NCBI GenBank assembly: GCA_020025075.1
Contig: JAHHSR010000045.1
Location: 1 to 12,458, forward strand
Origin: Pectinatus sp.
GTDB taxonomy: Bacteria > Bacillota > Negativicutes > Selenomonadales > Selenomonadaceae
Length of the DNA: 12,458 nt
Reading direction: 5' to 3'
Positions 1-5,593 of the stretch are shown here, in pieces (positions within the stretch are counted from its first letter, which is position 1; the number at the start of each line of letters is the position of its first letter). The notes beneath the pieces are model-generated. The model ran no database searches. It was not told the origin of the DNA and was given only the letters and a program-made list of their open reading frames with translations. The position numbers and the translations under genes are program-made.

Positions 1-55
1 CGCAGAAACAGGAAGCTCCCGCCTCTTAGCGAAGCGTAGGCGGGGGTGCGTTCAC
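1..55 (+). mobile_element. Right end of an IS200/IS605-family element
   Basis: This is the 3' tail of a tnpB-like gene followed by a hairpin. CTCCCGCCT (16-24) pairs with AGGCGGGGG (38-46), nine pairs including one G-U, and is followed by a GCGTTCAC tail. Elements of this family end in a subterminal hairpin just beyond the tnpB stop codon, which is also the scaffold of the omega RNA. The exact cleavage site cannot be set from here; position 55 is an estimate. The rest of the element lies to the left of the window. Confidence 0.65.
3..29 (+). CDS. tnpB: C-terminal tail of a TnpB-family protein (partial)
   Basis: The frame beginning at base 3 reads Q-K-Q-E-A-P-A-S and then a TAG stop. A KQEAP-type ending is typical of TnpB/OrfB proteins of IS200/IS605 elements, the RNA-guided nucleases related to Cas12. 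Only the last eight residues are in the window, so catalytic residues and the zinc ribbon cannot be seen and intactness cannot be judged. The stop codon lies inside the element's right-end hairpin, as expected for this family. The gene runs on the plus strand, convergent with rpsI. Confidence 0.6.
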   Translation, partial: QKQEAPAS

Positions 56-70
56 GAAATAATTCCTTAA

Positions 71-330
71 TTGAGTTAGGAAAGCTGAAAATCATTTTAC
101 GTCTCCCGTTCTTTTATAAAAGATTTCACAAAACCAATTATATTATACTATAATATGCTTAATTTAGAAACTTGCCGCTAAGAAAAACATCGTTTATTTA
201 TGCAGAAGCAGTGGTAAAATAGCATTATTAATAAATATTTATTTTGTATTTTTTCTAAAATATAGGGAAAACACATGAGTTTATTAAAAGATTTAGCAGA
301 TAAGTGATTTATAAATGGGGCTTAAAGCGA
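71..330. other. AT-rich intergenic region with no supported gene
   Basis: This stretch separates the transposon end from the rpsI terminator. It holds a perfect 12-bp palindrome CTTTTATAAAAG at 111-122 and an inverted repeat TATTATA-C-TATAATA at 141-155. A weak plus-strand promoter-like pair TTGCCG (172-177) and TATTTA (195-200) has 17-bp spacing. A 10-codon open frame (275-307, MSLLKDLADK) follows it but is too short to call a gene. It could be the stub of a gene truncated by transposition. Confidence 0.5.
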
Positions 331-368
331 CAAAAAATCCCACCAGCCATTGGCTGATAGGATTTTGT
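331..368 (-). terminator. Rho-independent terminator of rplM-rpsI
   Basis: On the minus strand, an arm ending in CCTATCAGCC pairs with GGCTGGTGGG around an AAT loop. It is extended by A-U pairs and followed by a run of six T. It lies about 20 nt beyond the rpsI stop codon and closes the ribosomal protein operon. The T tract is weaker on the plus strand, so it should act mainly on minus-strand transcripts. Confidence 0.88.
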
Positions 369-387
369 ATAGCGCAAAATACAATGA

Positions 388-780
388 TTAACGTTTCGAG
401 AACTGCGAAGCCTTGCGCGCTTTCTTGAGACCGTACTTGCGACGTTCTTTTTCGCGCGGGTCGCGTCTTAAGAAACCAGCCTTCTTCAAGGAAGCACGGA
501 GGTCTTTGTCGACTTCCAAGAGAGCGCGGGCGATGCCGTGACGAACAGCACCAGCCTGGCCAGAAGCGCCGCCGCCTTCTACCTTGGCGATGACGTCAAA
601 CTTGCCTTCCGTTTCAGTTAAAACGAGCGGCTGCTTTACGATTAATTCTAATGTTTTGAGGCCGAAATATTCGCTCATATCGCGACCGTTGATTTTGATG
701 TTGCCTTCACCTGGAACCAAGCGAACTCTGGCAACCGAAGTCTTTCTGCGGCCTGTGCCGTAGTAGGTAACTAATGCCAT
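388..780 (-). CDS. rpsI: 30S ribosomal protein S9
   Basis: S9 (uS9) is a small-subunit protein whose C-terminal tail reaches the P-site tRNA. The 130-residue length is normal. The N-terminal YYGTGRRKTSVARVRL block and the central GGGASGQAGAVRHGIARAL segment are family hallmarks. So is the basic C-terminus (LRRDPREKERRKYGLKKARK, then FSKR with a final Arg). The start is ATG with an AGGGAGA Shine-Dalgarno. It lies 24 nt downstream of rplM, the usual bacterial rplM-rpsI pair, and is followed by a strong terminator. Nothing is unusual about the protein. Confidence 0.98.
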   Translation of the reverse strand: MALVTYYGTGRRKTSVARVRLVPGEGNIKINGRDMSEYFGLKTLELIVKQPLVLTETEGKFDVIAKVEGGGASGQAGAVRHGIARALLEVDKDLRASLKKAGFLRRDPREKERRKYGLKKARKASQFSKR

Positions 781-804
781 TACTGTGTTCTCCCTTCCAA
801 GTTA

Positions 805-1245
805 TTAACGAATGTTCAATTCGAGAATTTCAGGTTTCTGAGCCATATGCGGATGTTCGGAACCGACATAGACCTTGAGCTTTCTGTACATCTGAGCACC
901 AAGGCGATTTTTCGGAAGCATGCCGCGGATAGCAGATTCCAAAACCTTGGCGGGTTGCTTGCTCAGCATCTGTCCTGCCGAGGTGAAGGTCGTGCCGCCC
1001 GGATAACCGGAATGACGGAAATACGTCTTCTGGACGAGCTTCTTGCCGCTAAAGACAACCTTTTCAGCATTGATGATGATTACGAAATCACCGGTGTCAA
1101 CGTGCGGTGTAAAAGTAGGTTTATGTTTGCCGCGGAGTACTTTGGCAACTTCAGAGGCCAAGCGGCCGACAGTTTTGCCTTCTGCATCCACGAGATACCA
1201 TTTGCGTTCAACATTTTGGCTGTTGGCCATGAATGTAGTTTTCAT
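805..1245 (-). CDS. rplM: 50S ribosomal protein L13
   Basis: L13 (uL13) is an early-assembly protein of the large subunit. The protein has 146 residues. Hallmarks are RKWYLVDAEGKTVGRLAS near residues 13-30, GDFVIIINAEKV, the YFRHSGYPGG block and AIRGMLPKNRLG. The chosen ATG at 1245 (MKTTFMANSQ) is preceded by GGAAGGAGATAACA, an ideal ribosome-binding site. The open frame continues about 50 codons upstream, but that stretch is leader RNA and does not resemble L13. A second Met (MANSQ) at 1230 is a possible shorter start but lacks as good a Shine-Dalgarno. It is the first gene of rplM-rpsI, driven by the promoter at 1519-1547. Confidence 0.97.
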   Translation of the reverse strand: MKTTFMANSQNVERKWYLVDAEGKTVGRLASEVAKVLRGKHKPTFTPHVDTGDFVIIINAEKVVFSGKKLVQKTYFRHSGYPGGTTFTSAGQMLSKQPAKVLESAIRGMLPKNRLGAQMYRKLKVYVGSEHPHMAQKPEILELNIR

Positions 1246-1511
1246 TGTTATCTCCTTCCCTGTAAAGCAATAAACTAAACTATTGGACCTCTCCTCCAAG
1301 GGAGATTCTCGACAAGGCTTGCCAAGGGGCTGTCCAAAGCCCTTTAAACAAAATCTTCGCATGCATAATGCGCTGCAAAGTAGCTGCACCTGCAAGTTTT
1401 GCAAATGCGCGTCAAAAACAATGCTCTCAGCAATGAATCTGACAAGATGAATAAAGGTTAGAAGTCTTATTACGATTACCGGGGCAGGAAATCACATGAC
1501 AAAACTTCATA
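1246..1511 (-). promoter_or_regulatory. Long 5' leader of the rplM-rpsI mRNA
   Basis: About 265 nt separate the predicted transcription start from the L13 start codon. Possible local hairpins, given in plus-strand coordinates, are GGGCT/AGCCC at 1327-1342, TCTCC/GGAGA at 1290-1305 and a CGCAT/ATGCG stem near 1358-1372. L13 leaders that bind the ribosomal protein are known in Bacillota. This leader could be an autoregulatory site of that kind, but I cannot match it to the known consensus. No convincing terminator with a U tract is visible inside it. Confidence 0.45.
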
Positions 1512-1518
1512 CTCGAAT

Positions 1519-1547
1519 AGTATAATCAAAATAAAGGAAATAGTCAA
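1519..1547 (-). promoter_or_regulatory. Sigma-70 type promoter of rplM-rpsI
   Basis: On the minus strand a TTGACT -35 box (1542-1547) and a TATACT -10 box (1519-1524) are separated by exactly 17 nt of AT-rich spacer. It begins 15 nt beyond the zwf stop codon. No terminator separates zwf from it, so zwf transcripts may also read into rplM. Confidence 0.85.
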
Positions 1548-1561
1548 TAGTAAAATGCTAA

Positions 1562-2938
1562 CTAAATCCATTTGTGCCCCGCTGCCTCCAATAAATTATC
1601 GCTTTCCTTTGGTCCTTGTGAACCGGGAGCATATTTTGCCACGGGCAAATTTGCGGCATGGAATTTTTCTACGAGCTCATTTATATATTTCCAGCAGAGC
1701 TCGATTTGTTCCCAGCGGGAAAACCAAGAGCGATTGTCATTCATGCAGGCTTTTAATAAGCGTTCGTAAGCCTCTGGTGTATTGAGCCGGTTAATGCAGT
1801 CACTTTGACTAAAGTCCATTTTAGCCTGTACGATATCGTCTGTATCGCCGGGTTTTTTGATATTGAACTGCAAATAGACCCCTTCGGAAGGCTGCACCTT
1901 AATGATGAGGATATTAGGGGCTGCCTTTTGAAGAAAGGACGTGCGGAAAATAATGGCAATTTTTATTTCGCGTTGGCTGAGTTTTTTGCCCGTACGAATG
2001 TAAAAGGGTGTCCCCCACCATCTTTCATTGTCAATGAATAGTCGCAAGGCGGCAAATGTTTCCGTATTGGAATTTGGCTTTACGAGTTTTTCGTTTTGAT
2101 AGCCCTCGTATTGCCCAAGGACAAGAGAATTTTTTATATCGACATCTTTAGCCGGTCGCAAGGAGCGCAAGACGCGAATTTGGGCATCAAAGAGCTTTTC
2201 GGGGGATTCAGGCCATTCCATGGCAATGATGGAAAGAATTTGAAAGAGATGATTTTGTACCATGTCGCGCAGGGCACCGCTGGCGTCATAATAGCCGCCG
2301 CGCGTGCCAATGCCAAGGTCTTCAGGGGCTGAAATCTGCACGCATTCTATATAATGCGAGTTCCAAAGGTTGGAAAAGATAGGATTAGAAAAGCGGATGG
2401 TCTGGATGTTGCGGACCATCTCTTTGCCGAGGTAGTGGTCAATGCGGAAGATGCCCTCAGGAGAAAAGAAGCTTTCGAGCTGCTTATTGAGTTCATGCGC
2501 TGAGGCGAGGTCTTCGCCGAAAGGTTTTTCAATAATTACCTTGCCGTGACAAGCGTTTTCAACCTTGGTCAAGCCGTGGGCGATGACACTGAAAAAGCGC
2601 GGCGCAACAGCAAAATAAAAGATATGCTTTTTTAAATCGCGCTTCTTATAATAGGCATCTAATCCGGAATAATCATCTTGCACGGTAAAGTCCATATGGT
2701 AATAGTCTATATATGACGTTAATTTTTGAAATTTTTCTTCGTCATAGTCTAAGCGTGCAAAGTCCTTGACCCAATCGCGCGCAATTTCGCAGTATTTTTC
2801 TGTTGTATAAGGACGTCTGCCAATGATGACAATCTGATAAGAAAAAGAATCGCCGCTGGCGACCATGTTGTAAAAGGCGGGCAAGAGCTTGCGGAAGGTC
2901 AAATCGCCCGTGCCGCCAAAAATTGTAAAGGCCTGCAA
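1562..2938 (-). CDS. zwf: Glucose-6-phosphate 1-dehydrogenase
   Basis: This cytoplasmic enzyme oxidises glucose 6-phosphate to 6-phosphogluconolactone with NAD(P)+, the first step of the oxidative pentose phosphate pathway. The dinucleotide-binding GGTGDL motif is at residues 8-13. IGRR after the second strand would suit NADP. EKPFG is at 137-141 and the substrate-site signature RIDHYLGKE at 165-173. The catalytic His is in QNHLFQ (about residue 230). The protein has 458 residues, slightly short for the family (about 480-500). I place the start at a TTG (MQAFTIFGG) because AAGGGAGG sits 7 nt upstream; an earlier TTG at 2956 lies before that Shine-Dalgarno and leaves it inside the gene. It lies 28 nt after the lactonase gene, which supplies the next enzymatic step. 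Confidence 0.95.
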   Translation of the reverse strand: MQAFTIFGGTGDLTFRKLLPAFYNMVASGDSFSYQIVIIGRRPYTTEKYCEIARDWVKDFARLDYDEEKFQKLTSYIDYYHMDFTVQDDYSGLDAYYKKRDLKKHIFYFAVAPRFFSVIAHGLTKVENACHGKVIIEKPFGEDLASAHELNKQLESFFSPEGIFRIDHYLGKEMVRNIQTIRFSNPIFSNLWNSHYIECVQISAPEDLGIGTRGGYYDASGALRDMVQNHLFQILSIIAMEWPESPEKLFDAQIRVLRSLRPAKDVDIKNSLVLGQYEGYQNEKLVKPNSNTETFAALRLFIDNERWWGTPFYIRTGKKLSQREIKIAIIFRTSFLQKAAPNILIIKVQPSEGVYLQFNIKKPGDTDDIVQAKMDFSQSDCINRLNTPEAYERLLKACMNDNRSWFSRWEQIELCWKYINELVEKFHAANLPVAKYAPGSQGPKESDNLLEAAGHKWI

Positions 2939-2966
2939 AATAATGCCTCCCTTCAAAATTGGTATT

Positions 2967-3923
2967 TTATGCTAAAATAATGCCTATGCAGGCAGGAATA
3001 GCCGTTTTGGCGCAGACGGCGCCAATTTTCCCCTTGCTGACTGCCAGCGCGATGAGTTCATTGCTGAGGCGATTGGCTATGAGCAGATATTTTTCAGAAG
3101 CAGCTAAGATAAAGTCGCGTGGATGGCTGCCGCCGCAGTTTTTTTGGTCAAGGAGCTGAGGTAGGTGCTCTTTTAAGGAAAAGGAACTTAAAAGGTCGCT
3201 GCCACGTGTTGAAATATAAAGGTATTTTTCATCGCTCGTAAGGCGAATGGCGGCGCTACTGCTCTTTTTCTCCTCTTTTTGGGGCAGATAGGAAAGTGAT
3301 GTAAGGAGTGTTGCCTCTTTTCCCTTTGGCCAATGATAGCAAAAAAGTTCATTGCTCAGCTCGCTGACGAGGTAAAAATAATCATCAGAAGTAAAGACGC
3401 CATGGCGAGGCCCCGTTCCCTTTTTAAAGGTTATTTCGCCACAGGGCGCATAGTCGTTTTCTACATCATATAATTTGAGGCAGTCAAGCAGCAGACAAGG
3501 AATAAGAAGCAAATTGCCATGCCGCAAGGCCTGGTGACAGCCGGCTCCTTCTTGGATAAAAATTTTTTTGACGAGGATAATTTTTTCATTTTTTACCGTA
3601 TAGATGAAGACCGCCCCGTCATGGTAGTTGGCTGTGTAAATAAAATTTTCATCGCTTGTGATAAAGCAGGCACCAACCTTTTCGTCGGCAAAGCGGCTTA
3701 GTTCATTGCCTTTTTTATCGAGCAAGATGATGCCGGCTTTTTCTGCTGGCTTATCTTCAAAGACAGTAACGACATAGGATTTAAAGAATGTGACGCATTT
3801 TGCTCCCGAACAGCTGAAAAAGGGACGGCTGGTGAGTGTTTTTGCCTCTTCATCAAAAAAAAATTCAAAGGGGCCGCGGTTTTTTGGACTATCATAAGTA
3901 CCGACTAATCCCGTACAGAGCAT
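2967..3923 (-). CDS. pgl: 6-phosphogluconolactonase, beta-propeller (YbhE/Pgl) family
   Basis: This is a predicted seven-bladed propeller lactonase that hydrolyses 6-phosphogluconolactone to 6-phosphogluconate. It has 318 residues, close to the usual 330-350. Family repeats include GTGPRHGVF (from residue 169), SSAAIRLTSDEKYLYISTRG (from 222) and GGSHPRDFILAASEKYLLIA (from 264). These are the characteristic propeller blade motifs. Co-transcription with zwf supports the pathway assignment over other lactonase-family roles. I chose the ATG at 3923, which has AAAGGA 8 nt upstream. An in-frame start at 3953 would lie within the preceding terminator hairpin. No promoter is obvious between that terminator and the start. 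Confidence 0.88.
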   Translation of the reverse strand: MLCTGLVGTYDSPKNRGPFEFFFDEEAKTLTSRPFFSCSGAKCVTFFKSYVVTVFEDKPAEKAGIILLDKKGNELSRFADEKVGACFITSDENFIYTANYHDGAVFIYTVKNEKIILVKKIFIQEGAGCHQALRHGNLLLIPCLLLDCLKLYDVENDYAPCGEITFKKGTGPRHGVFTSDDYFYLVSELSNELFCYHWPKGKEATLLTSLSYLPQKEEKKSSSAAIRLTSDEKYLYISTRGSDLLSSFSLKEHLPQLLDQKNCGGSHPRDFILAASEKYLLIANRLSNELIALAVSKGKIGAVCAKTAIPACIGIILA

Positions 3924-3942
3924 ATTGATATTCCTTTCATGG

Positions 3943-3980
3943 AAAAAAAGCACGGAAAAAGAGTTTCTTCTTCCGTGCTT
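3943..3980 (-). terminator. Terminator between the DUF1858 gene and pgl
   Basis: On the minus strand AAGCACGGAA pairs perfectly with TTCCGTGCTT (10 bp, 13-nt loop) and is followed by seven T. It is a strong intrinsic terminator by eye. It ends 20 nt before the pgl start codon, leaving room only for the pgl ribosome-binding site. Confidence 0.88.
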
Positions 3981-4018
3981 GCGATTAGAGCAGCATAGTG
4001 CTGCTGTTCTTGCGATTA
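3978..4018. repeat. 10-bp direct repeat flanking a 7-bp hairpin
   Basis: CTTGCGATTA occurs at 3978-3987 and again at 4009-4018. Between the copies lies the inverted repeat AGCAGCA-TAG-TGCTGCT (3989-4005). The second copy overlaps the stop codon of the DUF1858 gene. It could be a remnant of a small insertion or a local duplication; the function is unknown. Confidence 0.5.
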
Positions 4019-4213
4019 ATTTTCGCCGGCAACCTTGTTGAGGTCTTCTATGAGTTTGTCAACATCGATGCCATGAGCGAGAGCACCCTGCTCAATGTTT
4101 TCAAAGTGTGAAGCAGCACAGCCCAGGCAACCCATGCCTGAGGAAGCGAAGACTTCAACGGTTTGCGGATACTTTTGAACAACTTCCATAATACCCATAT
4201 CTTTAGTAATCAT
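4016..4213 (-). CDS. DUF1858 redox-disulfide domain protein
   Basis: This 65-residue protein has the DUF1858 pattern: an N-terminal helix (MITKDMGIMEVVQKYP), then FASSGMGCLGCAASHFENIE and a C-terminal helix. A CxxC pair is at C29 and C32. The family is described as a hybrid-cluster-protein-associated redox disulfide domain. It is common as a stand-alone small protein in anaerobic Bacillota, and its biochemical role is not established. The ATG has AAGGGGG about 8 nt upstream. It has its own promoter and a strong terminator, so it is probably expressed as a short monocistronic mRNA. No electron-transfer partner is encoded next to it. Confidence 0.88.
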   Translation of the reverse strand: MITKDMGIMEVVQKYPQTVEVFASSGMGCLGCAASHFENIEQGALAHGIDVDKLIEDLNKVAGEN

Positions 4214-4261
4214 TATATAATCCCCCTTTAATCGTATATGTCATATATTAGGAACGTCTAT

Positions 4262-4292
4262 ATTATACCACATGATGATTTTAATTTGCCAA
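4262..4292 (-). promoter_or_regulatory. Promoter of the DUF1858 gene
   Basis: On the minus strand a perfect TATAAT (4262-4267) is preceded by TGG, forming an extended -10 element (TGnTATAAT). A TTGGCA -35-like box lies at 4287-4292 with a long 19-nt spacer. It is divergent from the Lgt-like gene on the other strand. Confidence 0.7.
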
Positions 4293-4305
4293 TTTTTTCT
4301 GGTCG

Positions 4306-4334
4306 TTGTAAAATATAAAAATAGTATATATAAG
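4306..4334 (+). promoter_or_regulatory. Candidate promoter of the Lgt-like gene
   Basis: TTGTAA (4306-4311) and TATAAG (4329-4334) are separated by 17 nt. The region is rich in TA steps, so other -10 choices exist. A start about 10 nt downstream would give a very short leader carrying the AGGGTGA ribosome-binding site (4338-4344). Confidence 0.4.
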
Positions 4335-4351
4335 GGCAGGGTGATAATTTT

Positions 4352-5125
4352 ATGATAACGGTTGGCGCTATTGACCTATACTGGTACGGAATCGCCGTCA
4401 GCTTGGCAATAGTGGCCGGGCTTTTTTTGACCTGGGTCAATGTAAGATTGCGCCGGGAGAATTTTGACATAGCCTTAGACGTCGTTCTTTACAGCATTCC
4501 CGTCAGCCTCGTCTTGAGCAGGTTATTTTATGTCTGTACTCATGCCAGCCGCTTTTCAGAGCATTGGGGAAGTGTTTTTTACCTAACTAGCGGTGGTCTT
4601 TCAATCTATGGTGCTTTTGCTGGTTTTTTGCTTGCACTTTACGCCTATTCGCGCCGCAAGAAAATATGCTTTTGGCATTGGCTTGATATTTTTGCGCTTG
4701 GGCTCATCTTTGGCCTTATGCTGATTCAGATAAGCAATTTTTGTCTGCAGAGCAGCATCGGTGTTCCTTTCCCCGCTGATAGCGATAACCATAGCCTGGC
4801 GGAGTACATCGTTTACAACCGTCGTCCGCAAGGGTTTGAAGGCTATATTTACTTTCGGCCGATTGCCCTTTATCAGGCTATAGCTTTGGGCGGTATATTT
4901 GGCCTTGCATGTATTTTAAGCGCTGTACAAATCTATTTGAAAAAGATTAGGTTGGGAAATATTTTTATTTTTTCGATGTTTTTGGCAGCCCTGACGCGCT
5001 TTTTTGCCGGCTTTTTTTATCTGTGTACCAAAGCGCAATTTTTGCACTTTGGGCAGTATTTATCCTTGGGGGGCATGGTGCTTTTACTGCTCGTCTATTT
5101 TTATCGCCGGCGCAACGTTAATTAA
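4352..5125 (+). CDS. Divergent prolipoprotein diacylglyceryl transferase-like membrane protein
   Basis: This 257-residue multi-pass membrane protein has the Lgt layout: about seven hydrophobic segments, DLYWYGIAVS near the N-terminus, GGLSIYGAFAG at 81-91, SNF plus a downstream G at 128-137, RPIALYQ at 169-175 and TRFFAGFF at 215-222. Lgt transfers diacylglycerol from phosphatidylglycerol to the lipobox Cys of prolipoproteins. Compared with E. coli Lgt as I recall it, Y26, N146, G154 and R239 appear kept (Y12, N129, G137, R216). H103, R143 and E151 appear replaced by Y86, Q126 and S134. It could be a paralogue with a changed substrate, or an enzyme with reduced activity. ATG start with AGGGTGA upstream; convergent with atpC. 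Confidence 0.75.
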   Translation: MITVGAIDLYWYGIAVSLAIVAGLFLTWVNVRLRRENFDIALDVVLYSIPVSLVLSRLFYVCTHASRFSEHWGSVFYLTSGGLSIYGAFAGFLLALYAYSRRKKICFWHWLDIFALGLIFGLMLIQISNFCLQSSIGVPFPADSDNHSLAEYIVYNRRPQGFEGYIYFRPIALYQAIALGGIFGLACILSAVQIYLKKIRLGNIFIFSMFLAALTRFFAGFFYLCTKAQFLHFGQYLSLGGMVLLLLVYFYRRRNVN

Positions 5126-5128
5126 AGC

Positions 5129-5166
5129 AAAAAAGACCAATCCAATAAAGGATTGGTCTTTTTTTT
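5129..5166. terminator. Bidirectional terminator between the Lgt-like gene and atpC
   Basis: GACCAATCC (5135-5143) pairs perfectly with GGATTGGTC (5150-5158) around AATAAA. It is flanked by six A on one side and eight T on the other, so it has a U tract in both directions. It lies between the two convergent stop codons and directly abuts the atpC stop. Confidence 0.95.
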
Positions 5167-5590
5167 ATGCCTTTAATGATTTTGTGGCCTCAAGGCGCGC
5201 AATAGCGCGTTTTAAAGCGAGTTCTGCCCGTACGAAATCGATGTCCGAATTTTCCTTGGCATCTGAATTTAGCAAGGCAAGGCGTTCCTTAGCGCGGTCA
5301 TAGGCCCTTTGCGCTCGATTGACGTCGATGTCAATGGGAAGCTCGGCTGCTGGTGCCAAGACGGTAATCTTGTTGGCATTGACCTCTAAAAGGCCGCCAC
5401 CAACGGCAATGAGGCTTTCCGTACCATCTTTTTTGATGCGCATTGCATGGGGCAAAACGCCTGCTAAAAGTGGTGCATGATGGGGCAAAATACCAACCAT
5501 GCCGCCATTGGTCTGTAAGATGGCCATTTCGACTTCTTCGTCATAGACTATTTTATCAGGAGTGACGATTTCTAACTTGGTCGTGCTCAT
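5165..5590 (-). CDS. atpC: F1Fo ATP synthase epsilon subunit
   Basis: Epsilon is part of the F1 central stalk; it couples gamma to the c ring and can inhibit ATP hydrolysis through its C-terminal helices. The protein has 141 residues. The N-terminal beta-sandwich contains LEIVTPDKIVYDEEVEMAIL and GGMVGILPHHAPLLAGV. The C-terminal helical pair runs from about residue 90, rich in Ala, Arg and Glu, and is full length, so the inhibitory domain is present. ATG start with AGGAGG overlapping the end of atpD, three bases after the atpD stop. It is the last gene of the operon, immediately before the shared terminator. Confidence 0.97.
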   Translation of the reverse strand: MSTTKLEIVTPDKIVYDEEVEMAILQTNGGMVGILPHHAPLLAGVLPHAMRIKKDGTESLIAVGGGLLEVNANKITVLAPAAELPIDIDVNRAQRAYDRAKERLALLNSDAKENSDIDFVRAELALKRAIARLEATKSLKA

Positions 5591-5593
5591 CGC

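Noticed and set aside
275..307. 10-codon frame MSLLKDLADK with a weak promoter-like sequence upstream
   Set aside because: It is too short to support as a gene and no family is recognisable. It is mentioned only as a possible stub.
1246..1404. N-terminal extension of L13
   Set aside because: The sequence upstream of MKTTF does not resemble L13, and the ATG at 1245 has an ideal Shine-Dalgarno. The extension is leader RNA that happens to be open.
3924..3953. Ten-residue N-terminal extension of the lactonase
   Set aside because: The start would lie inside the terminator hairpin and lacks a ribosome-binding site. The ATG at 3923 has AAAGGA at good spacing.
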